Of a stretch of 64,000 bases of DNA, positions 41,053 through 51,241 are shown one piece after another. The translations under genes and the position numbers were made by a program. This DNA comes from Entamoeba invadens IP1. Lineage: Eukaryota; Evosea; Mastigamoebida; Endamoebidae. Under the pieces are notes generated by a model that was not told the origin of the DNA, made no database searches, and saw only the letters and a program-made list of their open reading frames with translations. The DNA is taken from assembly GCF_000330505.1 (NCBI RefSeq), contig NW_004440169.1, positions 186,001 through 250,000 on the forward strand, given 5' to 3'. The number at the start of each line of letters is the position of its first letter. Position 1 is the first letter of the stretch.

Positions 41053-42589
41053 TCATAAATAAATAAAATGTCTCAAAATAATATTTTGTTTCAAATTATT
41101 GAAAAAATGTATCAAATAAATGAAAAATATATATCATAATTGTTATAACTTGTCTCATAATTTTGATAATAATTAAAAAAACATTTAAAAATAATAATTA
41201 AAAGTCTTCACGAGCAAATATTTTTAGAGTAACTACAGAGTAAAAATGTTGAATTGTTTTTTTAATTTCATGTGGTGGAATTTCATTAAAACACAAACTT
41301 ATGTTTTCAAACATATCTTTCAAATCAACACTTCCCAATTTCCCGACTTTAGTTTTCCAAATACCGAAAACATTTCTATTGGATTACACTCCGGAGAATA
41401 AGGAGCGTTATATAATACTTCACACCCCTTTACATTTGCAATTTCCACAATTTCATCTCTGTGTATAGCTGCGTTATCCAAAACAAATACAATCCAACTT
41501 CCATCTGAAGTAAATGTTTCAAGTAAATTCCGAAAATATACTTTAAATATGTCTCCGTTAACTACCGTGTTGAATAAATTGCAATATTTATTTCCAGAAT
41601 CTGATATGGCGCAAATGCAACTTAAGTTATACGTTATCAATGGCGTTTCAACGATATGTTTTCTTCCTCGTTGTCCCCATGCACTCGTTTTCACATTTCC
41701 AACACTCCAGTGACTTTCATCAACAAATACAACTGAATACCCCGAGATAATAAATTAATCTAGTTTTCTCCTCTTTTCGATTCTCAACTCTTTATTTTCT
41801 GGTGTATTTGCCCTGGGTCCTCTTTTGGTTATTTCAATAAATGATAGTTGTGGTAATAAACACGTTTCCATTATTTGTTTGCTGTGAATATATCGATGTA
41901 TTGTTGAAATTGAAATTGACTGCATATTTTTCTCGGCGATATCTCTCTTACAATCACGTAGACTTTTCTTTCAATAGAAAGTTGTTTTGATATTTCAGTT
42001 AATAGCTCAGGACTATATTTGGGTTTTCTTCCTCTTTTCGATGGCTTTGATATGTTCCTGCCACTACAGAATTCTTTTAAAAGTCTTCTACAAGACTGAG
42101 TCTGGATTCTTGTCTTTTGTTGATAAAAGTCAACAGATTTTGTCGTTCCAAACTCTGCATAAAGTTCAATCATTTTTTTGTCTCTGTGATTCGGTAATAT
42201 TAACATATATTCTTTTTTTTCTTGGACGACTGTTGTTCGTGATGCTCTTCTTGAGTCATGATGGCTCTTGTAGCCATAATTTCCTCTTCTTGTCTCATTG
42301 GTATGAGATCTTTTTCAATTGGTATATTTTCTTGAAGAGGGGGTCTGTCGAGATAATGATTAACATTAACTTGATGAATGAATTCAAAATGGTCGATTGA
42401 CATACAATCTTTAATTAAAAATTCAGTTTAAATACACAAAAATTTGGTAATTAACAATAATGTTAGAAATAATTATCAAAATTACGAGACAATTTATAAC
42501 AATTATGATATATATTTTTCATTTATTTGATACATTTTTTCAATAATTTGAAACAAAATATTATTTTGAGACATTTTATTTATTTATGA
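41053..42589. repeat. Inner inverted repeats of the second mariner (41053-41175 / 42469-42589)
   Basis: About 123 bp, near-identical inverted copies (two differences seen) bracketing the decayed minus-strand transposase. On the right the inner repeat runs straight into the 153-bp outer repeat; on the left the outer part is missing and the sequence abuts element 1 at GGAATA|TCATAAAT. Confidence 0.8.
41198..42403 (-). pseudogene. Decayed Tc1/mariner transposase (second element)
   Basis: Reading from 42403: MSIDHFEFIHQVN..., an HTH block (KSVDFYQQKT...RRLLKEF, then KPSKRGRKPKYS), catalytic D in VFVDESHWS, D in FVLDNAAIH, E in ECNPIEMF (33 residues between the last two), and a C-terminus ending FAREDF at 41198. 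At least four frame changes or stops break it, so it is inactive. Motifs are mariner-type but clearly different from the intact transposase beside it. Confidence 0.8.
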
Positions 42590-42737
42590 TACAATTTACT
42601 AAATATTTGAGACATTTTCATTAATTATGATACAATTTAATATTATTGTAAAACAAAGTTGAAAATAAGTGCAATTTATATTTATTTTGGTATATTTTAT
42701 TATTAATTTGAGACATTAGTAAATTTTTATGGAACTA

Positions 42738-42927
42738 AAGACCAACAGAAAATTGTCGTACACTTGTGATTTTAGTATCAAACAAACCAAAAAATCGGGA
42801 ATATTTTTTCATGTATAAAATTTGACTAAACAATCAGGAAAAAAATTGGGTTTTGAAAAAATAAAAACCCGACTTTATACAGAAAAAAACCTTAAAACAA
42901 TGTGTACGACTATTTTCTGATGCTCTT
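42738..42927. mobile_element. 190-bp MITE, copy 2, nested in the right terminal repeat
   Basis: Same element as 7584-7773. It is inserted at GGAAC-TA-ACTG in the host repeat with duplication of TA (42736-42737 and 42928-42929). The uninterrupted version of the target is present at the left end of the same transposon (37383-37396), which proves the insertion and its boundaries. Confidence 0.92.
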
Positions 42928-43080
42928 TAACTGTAAATTAAAAATTGATTTTTAAAAACAATCAATTTTTGATAATCAATTTAATAAAAAAAAATTATTA
43001 TTAGTTATAAATTATATTATTATATTATTTTTTCAAATAAAAAAATTATAATAATAGAACGGAAACTAAAAACTCACAAA

Positions 43081-44199
43081 ATGGCACTGCTTGCCCTTTT
43101 TTTTATCATTTTTTTCAATGTAATGAGCAAGCAGTCGTACTGTAACTCTCCCAAACTTCATCCTAAAATTGTCAAAACAAAACAGCTCAAAAAAATATTC
43201 ATAATCACAAGACATGGATCGAGAAGTCCGATGATAGAGAACAATCTCAAGTTAACTTGTAACAAAACGCAAAACTGTAAAATAAATGAATTGACAGATT
43301 ATGGAAAAGCTCAAATGATGAAACTTGGCTCTGAACTTAAAGAATATCTTAGTTCCAATCACTTTGACTTAAACGAAAGTAAAAGTGTTTTTAAAAGTAC
43401 GCGCACCGACAGAACTATAAAATCAGCAGAATCGTTTTTGAAGGGACTTTTTGCAAATAATTTTCAGAATTACACAGAAAACATTTTGAAAAACATTTTG
43501 TCGGAAAACACAAACAAATTTTCGCTTCATTTAACGAAAAATGATGTGATTGAAGAAAAGCAAAGAGAGCGTTTTAGATTTATAGAATCGACAATGGCAC
43601 CTTTTATTAGTAATTTAGCAGAGAAATTTGCAAAAGTGTACAAAGAAAATTTCAGTACCGACGAAACAGACAAAAACGAAAAGAAGACAAAAACAGAACT
43701 GTTAATAGACATGTTCGACCTGTTACAAATCGCAGAATGCAACAACTTGGAATTCCTTAAAAGCAAAAACGAAAGTTTTTCAAATAATGATTTTGAGATT
43801 TTATGGACGTTTATGGATTATGTGGCTTCACAGATTGTTGATCCAGAAATTGCTGATTTGGCCACAAAACCGTTGAGAAACGAAATCTCTCATTTTTTAA
43901 ATCCTGAGATTGAAATCAAAAAAAGTGAAGAAGAATGTGTTGGCGGAATGTGCAACAATTTAAGGAGCAAAAATTTTGAATTTGTATCTGGACATGATGA
44001 TACTCTCTACCCATTAATGGTCTTTTTTAAACAGAACTTCATTGAGCTACCATCTTTAGCATCGTATTTAATGCTTGAGATGTTTGATGAAAACGGAAGT
44101 CAAAGTGTGAGAGTGTCATATAACTCGCGTGAGTTAAAAATATGTCAACCACTCAAAACATTTTGTCCTCTCAACGAATTTTTAGAATGGATAAAGTAA
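43081..44199 (+). CDS. Secreted histidine acid phosphatase
   Basis: 372 aa. Signal peptide at residues 1-16 or so. The catalytic phosphohistidine motif RHGSRSP is at residues 44-50, and the proton-donor HD motif is in VSGHDDTL (about residue 304), both intact. A distal catalytic Arg is probably in STRTDRT. N-x-S/T sites and several cysteines (CVGGMC, CQPLKTFC) fit a secreted, disulfide-containing enzyme. The family hydrolyses phosphomonoesters at acid pH in lysosomes or outside the cell. The start lies only 147 bp after the transposon's right end, so the insertion may have affected its promoter. Single exon. Confidence 0.85.
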   Translation: MALLALFFIIFFNVMSKQSYCNSPKLHPKIVKTKQLKKIFIITRHGSRSPMIENNLKLTCNKTQNCKINELTDYGKAQMMKLGSELKEYLSSNHFDLNESKSVFKSTRTDRTIKSAESFLKGLFANNFQNYTENILKNILSENTNKFSLHLTKNDVIEEKQRERFRFIESTMAPFISNLAEKFAKVYKENFSTDETDKNEKKTKTELLIDMFDLLQIAECNNLEFLKSKNESFSNNDFEILWTFMDYVASQIVDPEIADLATKPLRNEISHFLNPEIEIKKSEEECVGGMCNNLRSKNFEFVSGHDDTLYPLMVFFKQNFIELPSLASYLMLEMFDENGSQSVRVSYNSRELKICQPLKTFCPLNEFLEWIK

Positions 44200-44446
44200 T
44201 CAATTGTTGTATTCTTTTTATTAATCAATAGTATATATATTGATTCAATAGTAATAATAAGTTTTATTAATAATAAATGATTTGTTTTAAATTACACAAT
44301 AGTTTTTTTTAATAGTAAAATACCAATACTTATTAAATTAGTTATAAAGTAAATATATTTATAATTTATTATAATATACAATATATATATTAATAATAAA
44401 ATTTATAATAAATTAGTAATTTATTAAAATGGAATCAATCACACAC

Positions 44447-46036
44447 TCAATCAAGTTTCTCTCTGTTTTCACTCGCCAAATTCGAATTTTCTTCTTTTTT
44501 ACTCGCATCTATTTCTTTAGTAAAAAATAGTTTAATAAGAAGAAGCGCCAACACGGCGATGACATCAATGAAGAAGTAAGTACTAACAAAGAATTTCCAA
44601 GAGTCTTCGAACGTGTAGATCATGAACGGTACAAACGAATAAGTGATTGCGACTCTCGTATATAGAAAAGTGATCACCAAATACATCTTATAGAGGATTG
44701 ATGTCTCTCCGTATTTCTTTATAATAAAAGGCTCCACTTGATATGAAAATTTGGCAGATACCGTATTATGAAGGGCTAACATCCCAAATGCCAAATAATA
44801 TCCGGGATAGACTCCATGCCATAAAGCGCTTGTTAAATTCGTCAACGTTTGTTTGTACCTATCAGTTAAGCCGGACAGTGCTTTAAAAGCTTCGTACACA
44901 TCTACCTGTCAATTCTATTAATATAATATAATTATATTATAATTATATTATAATTAATATATTATTATAATATTATATTATTATAATTATATTATTATAA
45001 TTAATCACAAACGATTTTTAAAGAAGGACTGGACATAACAATTCCACCCCCCAATCACCTCTTTGCACGACCGAGACAAACAAAATGTTTTCAACTTGAC
45101 ATTTTCGTAATTCTCCCAAGTTGCAACACCGTTTTGATATCCAGAAAACCCAAATCCCATCACCACTCCCGACAACTCCGCCAGTTTCCACGACGCAAAA
45201 TATCGAAAGACGGTGGAGTACATAAAGATCTGCGTAACGACCATCCGCCCGAGAAACCCGACGTGTTGTTTTTTGTCAATGACTATTTCGTAAAACTTTT
45301 GTTTCAATGGTAAGATCAACGCAATAATAGTCAGACCTGCTAACACGATGATTTGACACGTCACAATGAATGCGGCAGACCAATCGATTGGAAGTAACTT
45401 TGGACTTTGTGTGTCTTTGTATTGATTGTTGGTGATCTCTATAGAAGACTCTTTCGAGTCATTATCAGAACACTTGAAGAGATCTAAAGAGACGAATTTG
45501 GAATAAGTCTTGTACTCGAGACATGGCCCACTGAAACAAGCAGGGAAGAAGTAGAAATATCCGAAGAATTGTAAGAGCGTTGGGAATTCCTTTGGTGTAA
45601 TGTTGTTGTTAGTGTTATAGACACTCTTCGTGGTGATGGAGGGGTTATGCCCCTTCGCAACATTAAAAGCAAAACTCGAGAGTTTGATGACGACGATCAT
45701 TTGTAGCGTTGCAATATCCAATTTCCACTGGAGATATGACGTGTAATATTTGTATATCTGGAGCGTCGTTAAAAAGGCCATGTTCGAGAGGAAGAGCGCG
45801 ATCGCGAGTTTAATGGATTGATTTGTTCGCATGACGAAGAATGTGATACACGCCGGGATAAGTGTGATGAGCATCTGTTCTTCGTAGACATAAAATAAGA
45901 GGAAAACACCCGTTAACCCATATACAAAGTGTTTCAAGTTCTCATTGGGAGGAAGGAAGCGATAGATGTAACACAACGGAAGTTCGATGAGAAACGCAAG
46001 AAGGTAACGCAGTTGGTCGGGCGGTAAGACCGGCAT
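44447..46036 (-). CDS. MBOAT lysophospholipid acyltransferase, two exons
   Basis: Exon 1 is 46036-45013 and exon 2 is 44901-44447; intron 44902-45012 (GTTTGT...GTAG) is almost pure AT. 492 aa, about ten hydrophobic segments. The MBOAT signatures are split by the intron: Asn in GGWNCYVQSFFKN (end of exon 1) and the catalytic His (about residue 370) in SALWHGVYPGYYLAF (exon 2). The sequence around the His (S-A-x-W-H-G-x-x-P-G-Y-Y) matches the LPCAT3/MBOAT1/5/7 lysophospholipid acyltransferase group, so the likely role is acyl-CoA-dependent reacylation of lysophospholipids in the ER membrane. A nearer in-frame TAG acceptor exists at about 44917, but only the GTAG site keeps the frame. Confidence 0.82.
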
Positions 46037-46519
46037 GAACTAATTTATTTAGTTATAAAAACTATTGTTAATGAGGAAGAGGATTATGCCATAACGACTG
46101 ATTTCTGTTATTTTCTTATCAAAGTCAAGTTCAGGTGATTGTTTTGAGACTGTTTTTCTGCGTTTTTCAAGCTATAAAAGTATTAGTTGATACTATAAAA
46201 ATAATTATTCATCACCATGAGATCAAAGGTTTTTTGTATTATTAAAGTGTTATAAATTTGTTAATATATTTTAAATTATAATTTAATAGTATTTATTATT
46301 ATATTTATTCAATTTAAATTGTTATAATAATCTAGTTGATAAAGTAACTATGAAGTGTTTAGTTTGTTTACTATAAAATAACTTAATAATTATTGTTATT
46401 ATTTTTATTAAAAGAAGTTTAAAAGATATATTATAATTTATAATAAAATTGTAATATATTATATCATTTGTTTTGTTTGAAACAATTATGAAAAGACTGA
46501 ATTAATTGATGGAGTGAAT

Positions 46520-46612
46520 TCACTCATTCTCTTCTTTCTTTTCAGTGGCAGTAGTTTTTGGTGCAGTTTCTTTTGGTGCAGCAGATCCTTTCTTTCCTCC
46601 CTTCTTTGGCAT
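46520..46612 (-). CDS. Tiny Lys/Ala/Glu-rich ORF, 30 aa
   Basis: MPKKGGKKGSAAPKETAPKT... ends EKKEENE. It has higher GC than the surroundings and clear codon bias, with a promoter-like leader upstream. It resembles the basic N-terminus of several ribosomal proteins but stops before any core domain and no donor site follows, so no identity is assigned. It could be an independent micropeptide. Confidence 0.4.
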   Translation of the reverse strand: MPKKGGKKGSAAPKETAPKTTATEKKEENE

Positions 46613-47011
46613 ATATATTAATTGGTGAATTGAGTCTTCAGTTGTTTCTTTGTATATCTATTCCATTTTTGTGTCTATTAATAAAGAACCATTCATTATA
46701 GATTTTTAAATTATCTCCGTAATCTAGTTGATTTGGTGAGAGGTGGATTGTATTAATATATTTTATTATTGGGTAAATAACATTTGAATAACACTTTGAC
46801 AAGAACATAAGAATAACAATTGTAAAACAATTAAAAAAATTGAATAAAAAAAGTTTTTCCTTTTCAAAAAAAAATATTTTTTTGATTAAATATTATTAAT
46901 TAATTAATTAATCGTTCAAATTATTTCAAATATTTTTTTGAAAAGATTAATACAACACTCAAAATTGAACTCTCTGAATATTTTGATACTTAAAACCCAA
47001 ATACAAAACAA

Positions 47012-48934
47012 TTAGTTACACTTTTTAACCAACATATTCGCCTTATCGACAAGTTGTAATGCAATAGTACAAGGTTCCATAGCAAATGGTTCTCCATCGC
47101 ATTGAGCGGCTCTTCTTTCTTTCAAGATGATCTCAATTTTCTTTCCTTGTGCTATTTTTATCGGTTTTGTGAGTCCTACGACGGTCAAGTGGAAGTCGAC
47201 GACTGAAGGAATTCCGACTATTTCAATCAACCCGTCGCTAAAGTCCGAGTCTTTAAATCCCATCATTGCTTCATTCTTTGTCACTTCATCATAGAACACA
47301 ATTCCTCCCCCATAAATGGGCAAATTAATAAATATCAGTGCTTCAATAGATGGCAGTTTGATTTCTTTCCCATCCACTTGGAGTACAACCACTTGATCAA
47401 TATTCCCATCTTCATTCTTCATACAAACTCTCGGTAAACTCAGAGCATATTGCACTTTATTCATATTCCTCGAATTAAAAGTATCTGGGTTCGCCTCTCT
47501 CCTTTGATGAAAATCAAGTCGGATCCCTGCGTCCAGTCCAATACTATAATAATTATTAAATGAGATATTCCTCTCTTCCCCACTATTAAATCGTATCGAA
47601 AGCTTCCATCGGTCAAGTTCTTTATTCAACGCACTCTGGACGTCTTTCACTATCGAATAAAGACTTCCACCATCATACCCCGTACCCCATCCCGTACACC
47701 TCGACAAACTATTCCCCGTCCCAAGAGGTATAATAAAACACTTCGGGTGTAATTCGTGGCGTAAGAACTCATCTAAGACCCAAGTAATAGTCCCATCCCC
47801 TCCACAAAGGGCTGCTATAAAATTTGACTTATATGACGCTATATACTCAAATGTATGTGCAAAAGAACCCTCGTCGGAAATGTCACAGACTTGTGGCACT
47901 GAAAACAGTACTTCCGCCATTTGAAGGATCTTCACACCAAGATGATTCCCAGACTTTTTGTTGACAAAAAAGATGATCGGCGTCTTCTCAAAACTCTCGC
48001 CAAGCCAATTGCGCTCACCGGGTGAATTTTCGACTTTTTCAATTTTCGATTGACTTTTTTCGACTTTCTCAATTTTCGACAAAGTCGAAAATTTGGTGGT
48101 CAGCGCCACAAAACACTTTTTGTCGTCATCGAATGTGGTGAGATTTGGAGTGACGATAAACTTCCCGAACTTGCCGTGATAACACTTGAGTGGAGCATTT
48201 GGGATGCAATTAGAATGCACCACCATCCCACAATAAGCACATCTGAAATCGACTAAACACGTTGCACTGCCAACTGCTTTCTGGCAGACAAAGCAATTTT
48301 CTTTTCCGATGAGGCCAGTGTTTCGATTCCCTGGGACAAACCAGTGGAAGTCCTCGTGTGAGTCTAAAGAGATTGGACGACACCCCATTTGTAACTCCGT
48401 GGCACAAGTTTTGTGCATGTAGATCTTGCAGATGCGACACTTAATACAGGAAACGGAGGCACCAACTATGACACCCCTACAAACAACACAATGCGTTGCT
48501 CGACGACGCACACTCTTTACTAAACAATGAACACAATTGTTTTGTGTTACGTTCTGTGGCATTGGTATGTCCTGGTCTTGCAGTGGAAAACCATCGTCTA
48601 GAATTCCATCAGAAGACGAGTGAGAATGCTCACGTGGCGATATTAAAGTGGGAGAGTCTTCGCCACTTCGGGGCGAAATTTGTGGGGGCGTTGCTTGTGG
48701 CGTTTGTTCGTCTTTCTTTTCTTTGAGGTGCGGATAACAAAACAAATAACAATTTTGGGAACATTGGGAGTGCACTGAAAGTCCACAAGAGGAACATTTG
48801 AGTGAATCAAAAAAGGGTGTAATGGGTTGTCCACAGACTTCGCATATGGAAATCACCTTTGTCGGAACAAACGTGTGTTGATTTATATGTAAGTTACACA
48901 GTTCGAAATCTTTTGGCGACAATGAACTTAGCAT
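47012..48934 (-). CDS. Diacylglycerol kinase with three C1-type zinc fingers
   Basis: 640 aa, single exon. C1-like fingers: about residues 18-66 (HTFVPTKVISICEVCGQPI... HSQC), about 136-190 (CVVCRGVIVG...HKTC) and about 195-255 (HWFVPGN...CFVCQKAV...HSNC). A low-complexity linker contains a KIEKVE(K/N)S repeat. The catalytic domain starts PIIFFVNKKSGNHLG; the nucleotide loop GGDGT is encoded at 47788-47803, then PLGTGNSLSRCTGWG. The accessory domain carries NYYSIGLDAGI. All key motifs are intact. The enzyme phosphorylates diacylglycerol to phosphatidic acid, damping DAG signalling at membranes. C1 fingers may bind DAG or act as protein contacts. Confidence 0.92.
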   Translation of the reverse strand: MLSSLSPKDFELCNLHINQHTFVPTKVISICEVCGQPITPFFDSLKCSSCGLSVHSQCSQNCYLFCYPHLKEKKDEQTPQATPPQISPRSGEDSPTLISPREHSHSSSDGILDDGFPLQDQDIPMPQNVTQNNCVHCLVKSVRRRATHCVVCRGVIVGASVSCIKCRICKIYMHKTCATELQMGCRPISLDSHEDFHWFVPGNRNTGLIGKENCFVCQKAVGSATCLVDFRCAYCGMVVHSNCIPNAPLKCYHGKFGKFIVTPNLTTFDDDKKCFVALTTKFSTLSKIEKVEKSQSKIEKVENSPGERNWLGESFEKTPIIFFVNKKSGNHLGVKILQMAEVLFSVPQVCDISDEGSFAHTFEYIASYKSNFIAALCGGDGTITWVLDEFLRHELHPKCFIIPLGTGNSLSRCTGWGTGYDGGSLYSIVKDVQSALNKELDRWKLSIRFNSGEERNISFNNYYSIGLDAGIRLDFHQRREANPDTFNSRNMNKVQYALSLPRVCMKNEDGNIDQVVVLQVDGKEIKLPSIEALIFINLPIYGGGIVFYDEVTKNEAMMGFKDSDFSDGLIEIVGIPSVVDFHLTVVGLTKPIKIAQGKKIEIILKERRAAQCDGEPFAMEPCTIALQLVDKANMLVKKCN

Positions 48935-50064
48935 GCAATGGTTTTTAACAGTTTGTGCCTCTTTTTTTTATTTCCATGTTGCAAAGAGTGGATGAACTGA
49001 TTGTTTTGTTGTTTTTTTGAATTTGTCTAAAAATGTATAACTCGTAGTGTAATTTGAACAATTTGTTTCGTTTTCTTTTATTCAATTTTTTCTATAATTC
49101 GTTTCGAATAAAAACATTTCAATAACATAAAAATATTGCCTCTTTTAAACTCTATTTTTGCACAATTTCTATAATCAAAATATGTTTTTTCGAGCAATGA
49201 GGGAACTCAAAAGATAATTTGTTATAGCTCTGTTGTTTTAAAACTAAAGTTTGGGTTTTTTTTGCTCAATATGCTTTTCATTTCTTTTTTTATTAATTAA
49301 TTATTTTATTGTTTGGGAAATCAAGCAAAATGGTAATTATGGTAAAAACGTTTCAACTAAGAACTCAAAAAATATAAAAGCTTTTTTTGTTCAGTTTAAA
49401 CTATTCGGTATGGTTATATTATTATTAACAATAACGACCTGTACTTTTAACATTTGTCATTGTTTTGTTTTTTGTTTGATAATTACTTAATTTTAGTTAA
49501 TAATTACTATACATTAAAATAATTGGTAATGTTGATGTATAGTAATTATTAGATAATAACTTATTTATTTTTTTGAAACTCTTATAACTTTTGTAGTAAA
49601 AACAACAGAGACTTCCAATTATTTCGATGAGTTTATATTACTTTTAATTCTATTACGAAGTTGTTTGAACTAATAATTATAACTATTGATATTTTTATTA
49701 CAAACCATATTTCATATTAAAAATTAAGAAATTATTAACATTTTGATTTGAAAAAAATAACACCAAAAAAGATAAGAAATCTATAAGATTGTACTATTTT
49801 TAATGATTGTGAAAAACCATTTTTTAAGTTTTAATTTCAAATAATCGAAAGTTTAAATACCTTGAACAGTGAATAACAATATTAATATTTCAAAATGTTT
49901 TTCTTGTATTATAAAGTATAATATATTTAAATTAATAAAAATTGATAAATATAATGGGAAGTATTATTATTAATGAATTAATAAGTAATTAAAAACTTTT
50001 TAAAACAATATGACTTTTACTAATGTTTTTTATTAAGTCTACTATTTTATTACTGAAATATACT
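48935..50064. other. AT-rich intergenic region with a perfect hairpin
   Basis: TAATAATTACTATACAT at 49498-49514 and its perfect inverse at 49535-49551 (17 bp arms, 20-bp loop). Otherwise A+T-rich. An 80-codon frame (49251-49490) is low-complexity and not called. Confidence 0.6.
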
Positions 50065-51073
50065 TTACATCATTCTCAACAGTCCTTTGTGGTAAATATA
50101 ATACTCAACATCAATCACAAGAACAAACTCAACAATTTTGTTTGTACCAAATAAATAGTACAGAATGTATTTTGTGTTGAAGCAAGCAGAGTCATATCTA
50201 TAAAACAATTTCTATATTTTAATATATATTTACTATAAATATCACTGTTATATATTTATAGTAAAATAATAGTTATATATATATATAAAATAAAATATTA
50301 AAATTGTTTGTTATGATTGAAAATTTAACATAAACTTTCAAATTTATTAACAAAAATATAAAAATTGAAATGACAATCTCAACAATAAAAATGATGAAAT
50401 GACAAACATCAAGTGGCATGGCGTGGAACGGCGAAGCATTTATGACTCCAAAAATCTTTTTGGACCAAAGCAAAAGGTTTTCCAAAAAGAGGTCATGGCG
50501 GGGTAAGAGAAGTCTGATCTTTTTTTGAGGAGCCTTTTGCCATAGTAATCCCAACCTTTTAAGCTCTATGATCTCTGGTTGTGTGAATGACTTCTCGACT
50601 TCAAAGCCCCCTTCTTTGCTTACTAAATCGGTGAGCCGCTTTGATGCGCTTGATTTATAATATTGTGCTACGTAACTCAAATAGTCCTCCTTGTATACAA
50701 AACCCTTTTCTTCCACCTCACCTGCTACATAGCATTCGACCACTTTAAATTTCAACAAATCCTCCATGTCGATATGTAACCGAGGGATTTGGAAATATAA
50801 CAGCTGAGATTGCAGAACGATTGGTGGGATATTCAGTGTCCGATCGACATTATAAAATAGTTCACGTATCTCTTCTAAACGTGTAAAAGTTTCTGTGACC
50901 AAACAAGATACATCCTCGATGCCTGTTTTCTCTTCGGGTTGAAGAAATGAACTTGTTTCTTGGAAGCTTTTTTCCAAGTTTTGTTTCTTGTTGAAAGGAG
51001 GATATAAGGTGTCTTCGTATTCGCTGTAAATGTGACTTCCCACCAAATCTTTCGTTGGTGACTTTCTCTTCAT
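50065..51073 (-). CDS. STK19-like winged-helix protein, two exons
   Basis: Exon 1 is 51073-50408 and exon 2 is 50211-50065; intron 50212-50407 is GTTTGT...TAG, phase 0. 270 aa. After a charged, disordered-looking N-terminus (about 60 residues) comes a tandem winged-helix fold: NIPPIVLQSQLLYF, EEKGFVYKEDYLSYV, LKRLGLLW, IRLLLPRHDLFLENLL, and, restored by the splice, KLFYRYDS...HKGLLRMM. These correspond in order to the STK19 family (PF10494-type). STK19 proteins bind DNA and in animals act in transcription-coupled nucleotide excision repair; kinase activity has been disputed. No kinase motifs here. Nuclear role inferred. Confidence 0.62.
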
Positions 51074-51241
51074 TACGCCACTGAAATCTTTTTTGTTTTT
51101 CTCACTTATTTTGTCAAATAATCTATATTTACTATTTGTTAACTATATAATTCTAAACTGTGATTGTAATAAAATAAAAATAGTATTTTATTTATTATAT
51201 AAAATTACTAATGTAAACTTCAATCTCATAAATCACACATC

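Larger units (their letters stand above)
37383..42933. mobile_element. Composite Tc1/mariner-type transposon island
   Basis: Outer ends CAGTTAGTTCC...GGAACTAACTG, flanked by TA (37381-37382; 42934-42935). The left terminal repeat (37383-37535) and right terminal repeat (42589-42737 plus 42930-42933) are identical over 153 bp by my reading, apart from a 190-bp MITE inserted in the right one. Inside lie a plus-strand transposase frame, a C48-peptidase-like frame, and a decayed minus-strand transposase flanked by its own inner inverted repeats (41053-41175; 42469-42589). It is best read as two related elements fused at their shared ends. Confidence 0.85.

Noticed and set aside
45484..45672. Other frames within MBOAT, DGK and MscS genes
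   Set aside because: All overlap well-supported coding sequence and show no family features.
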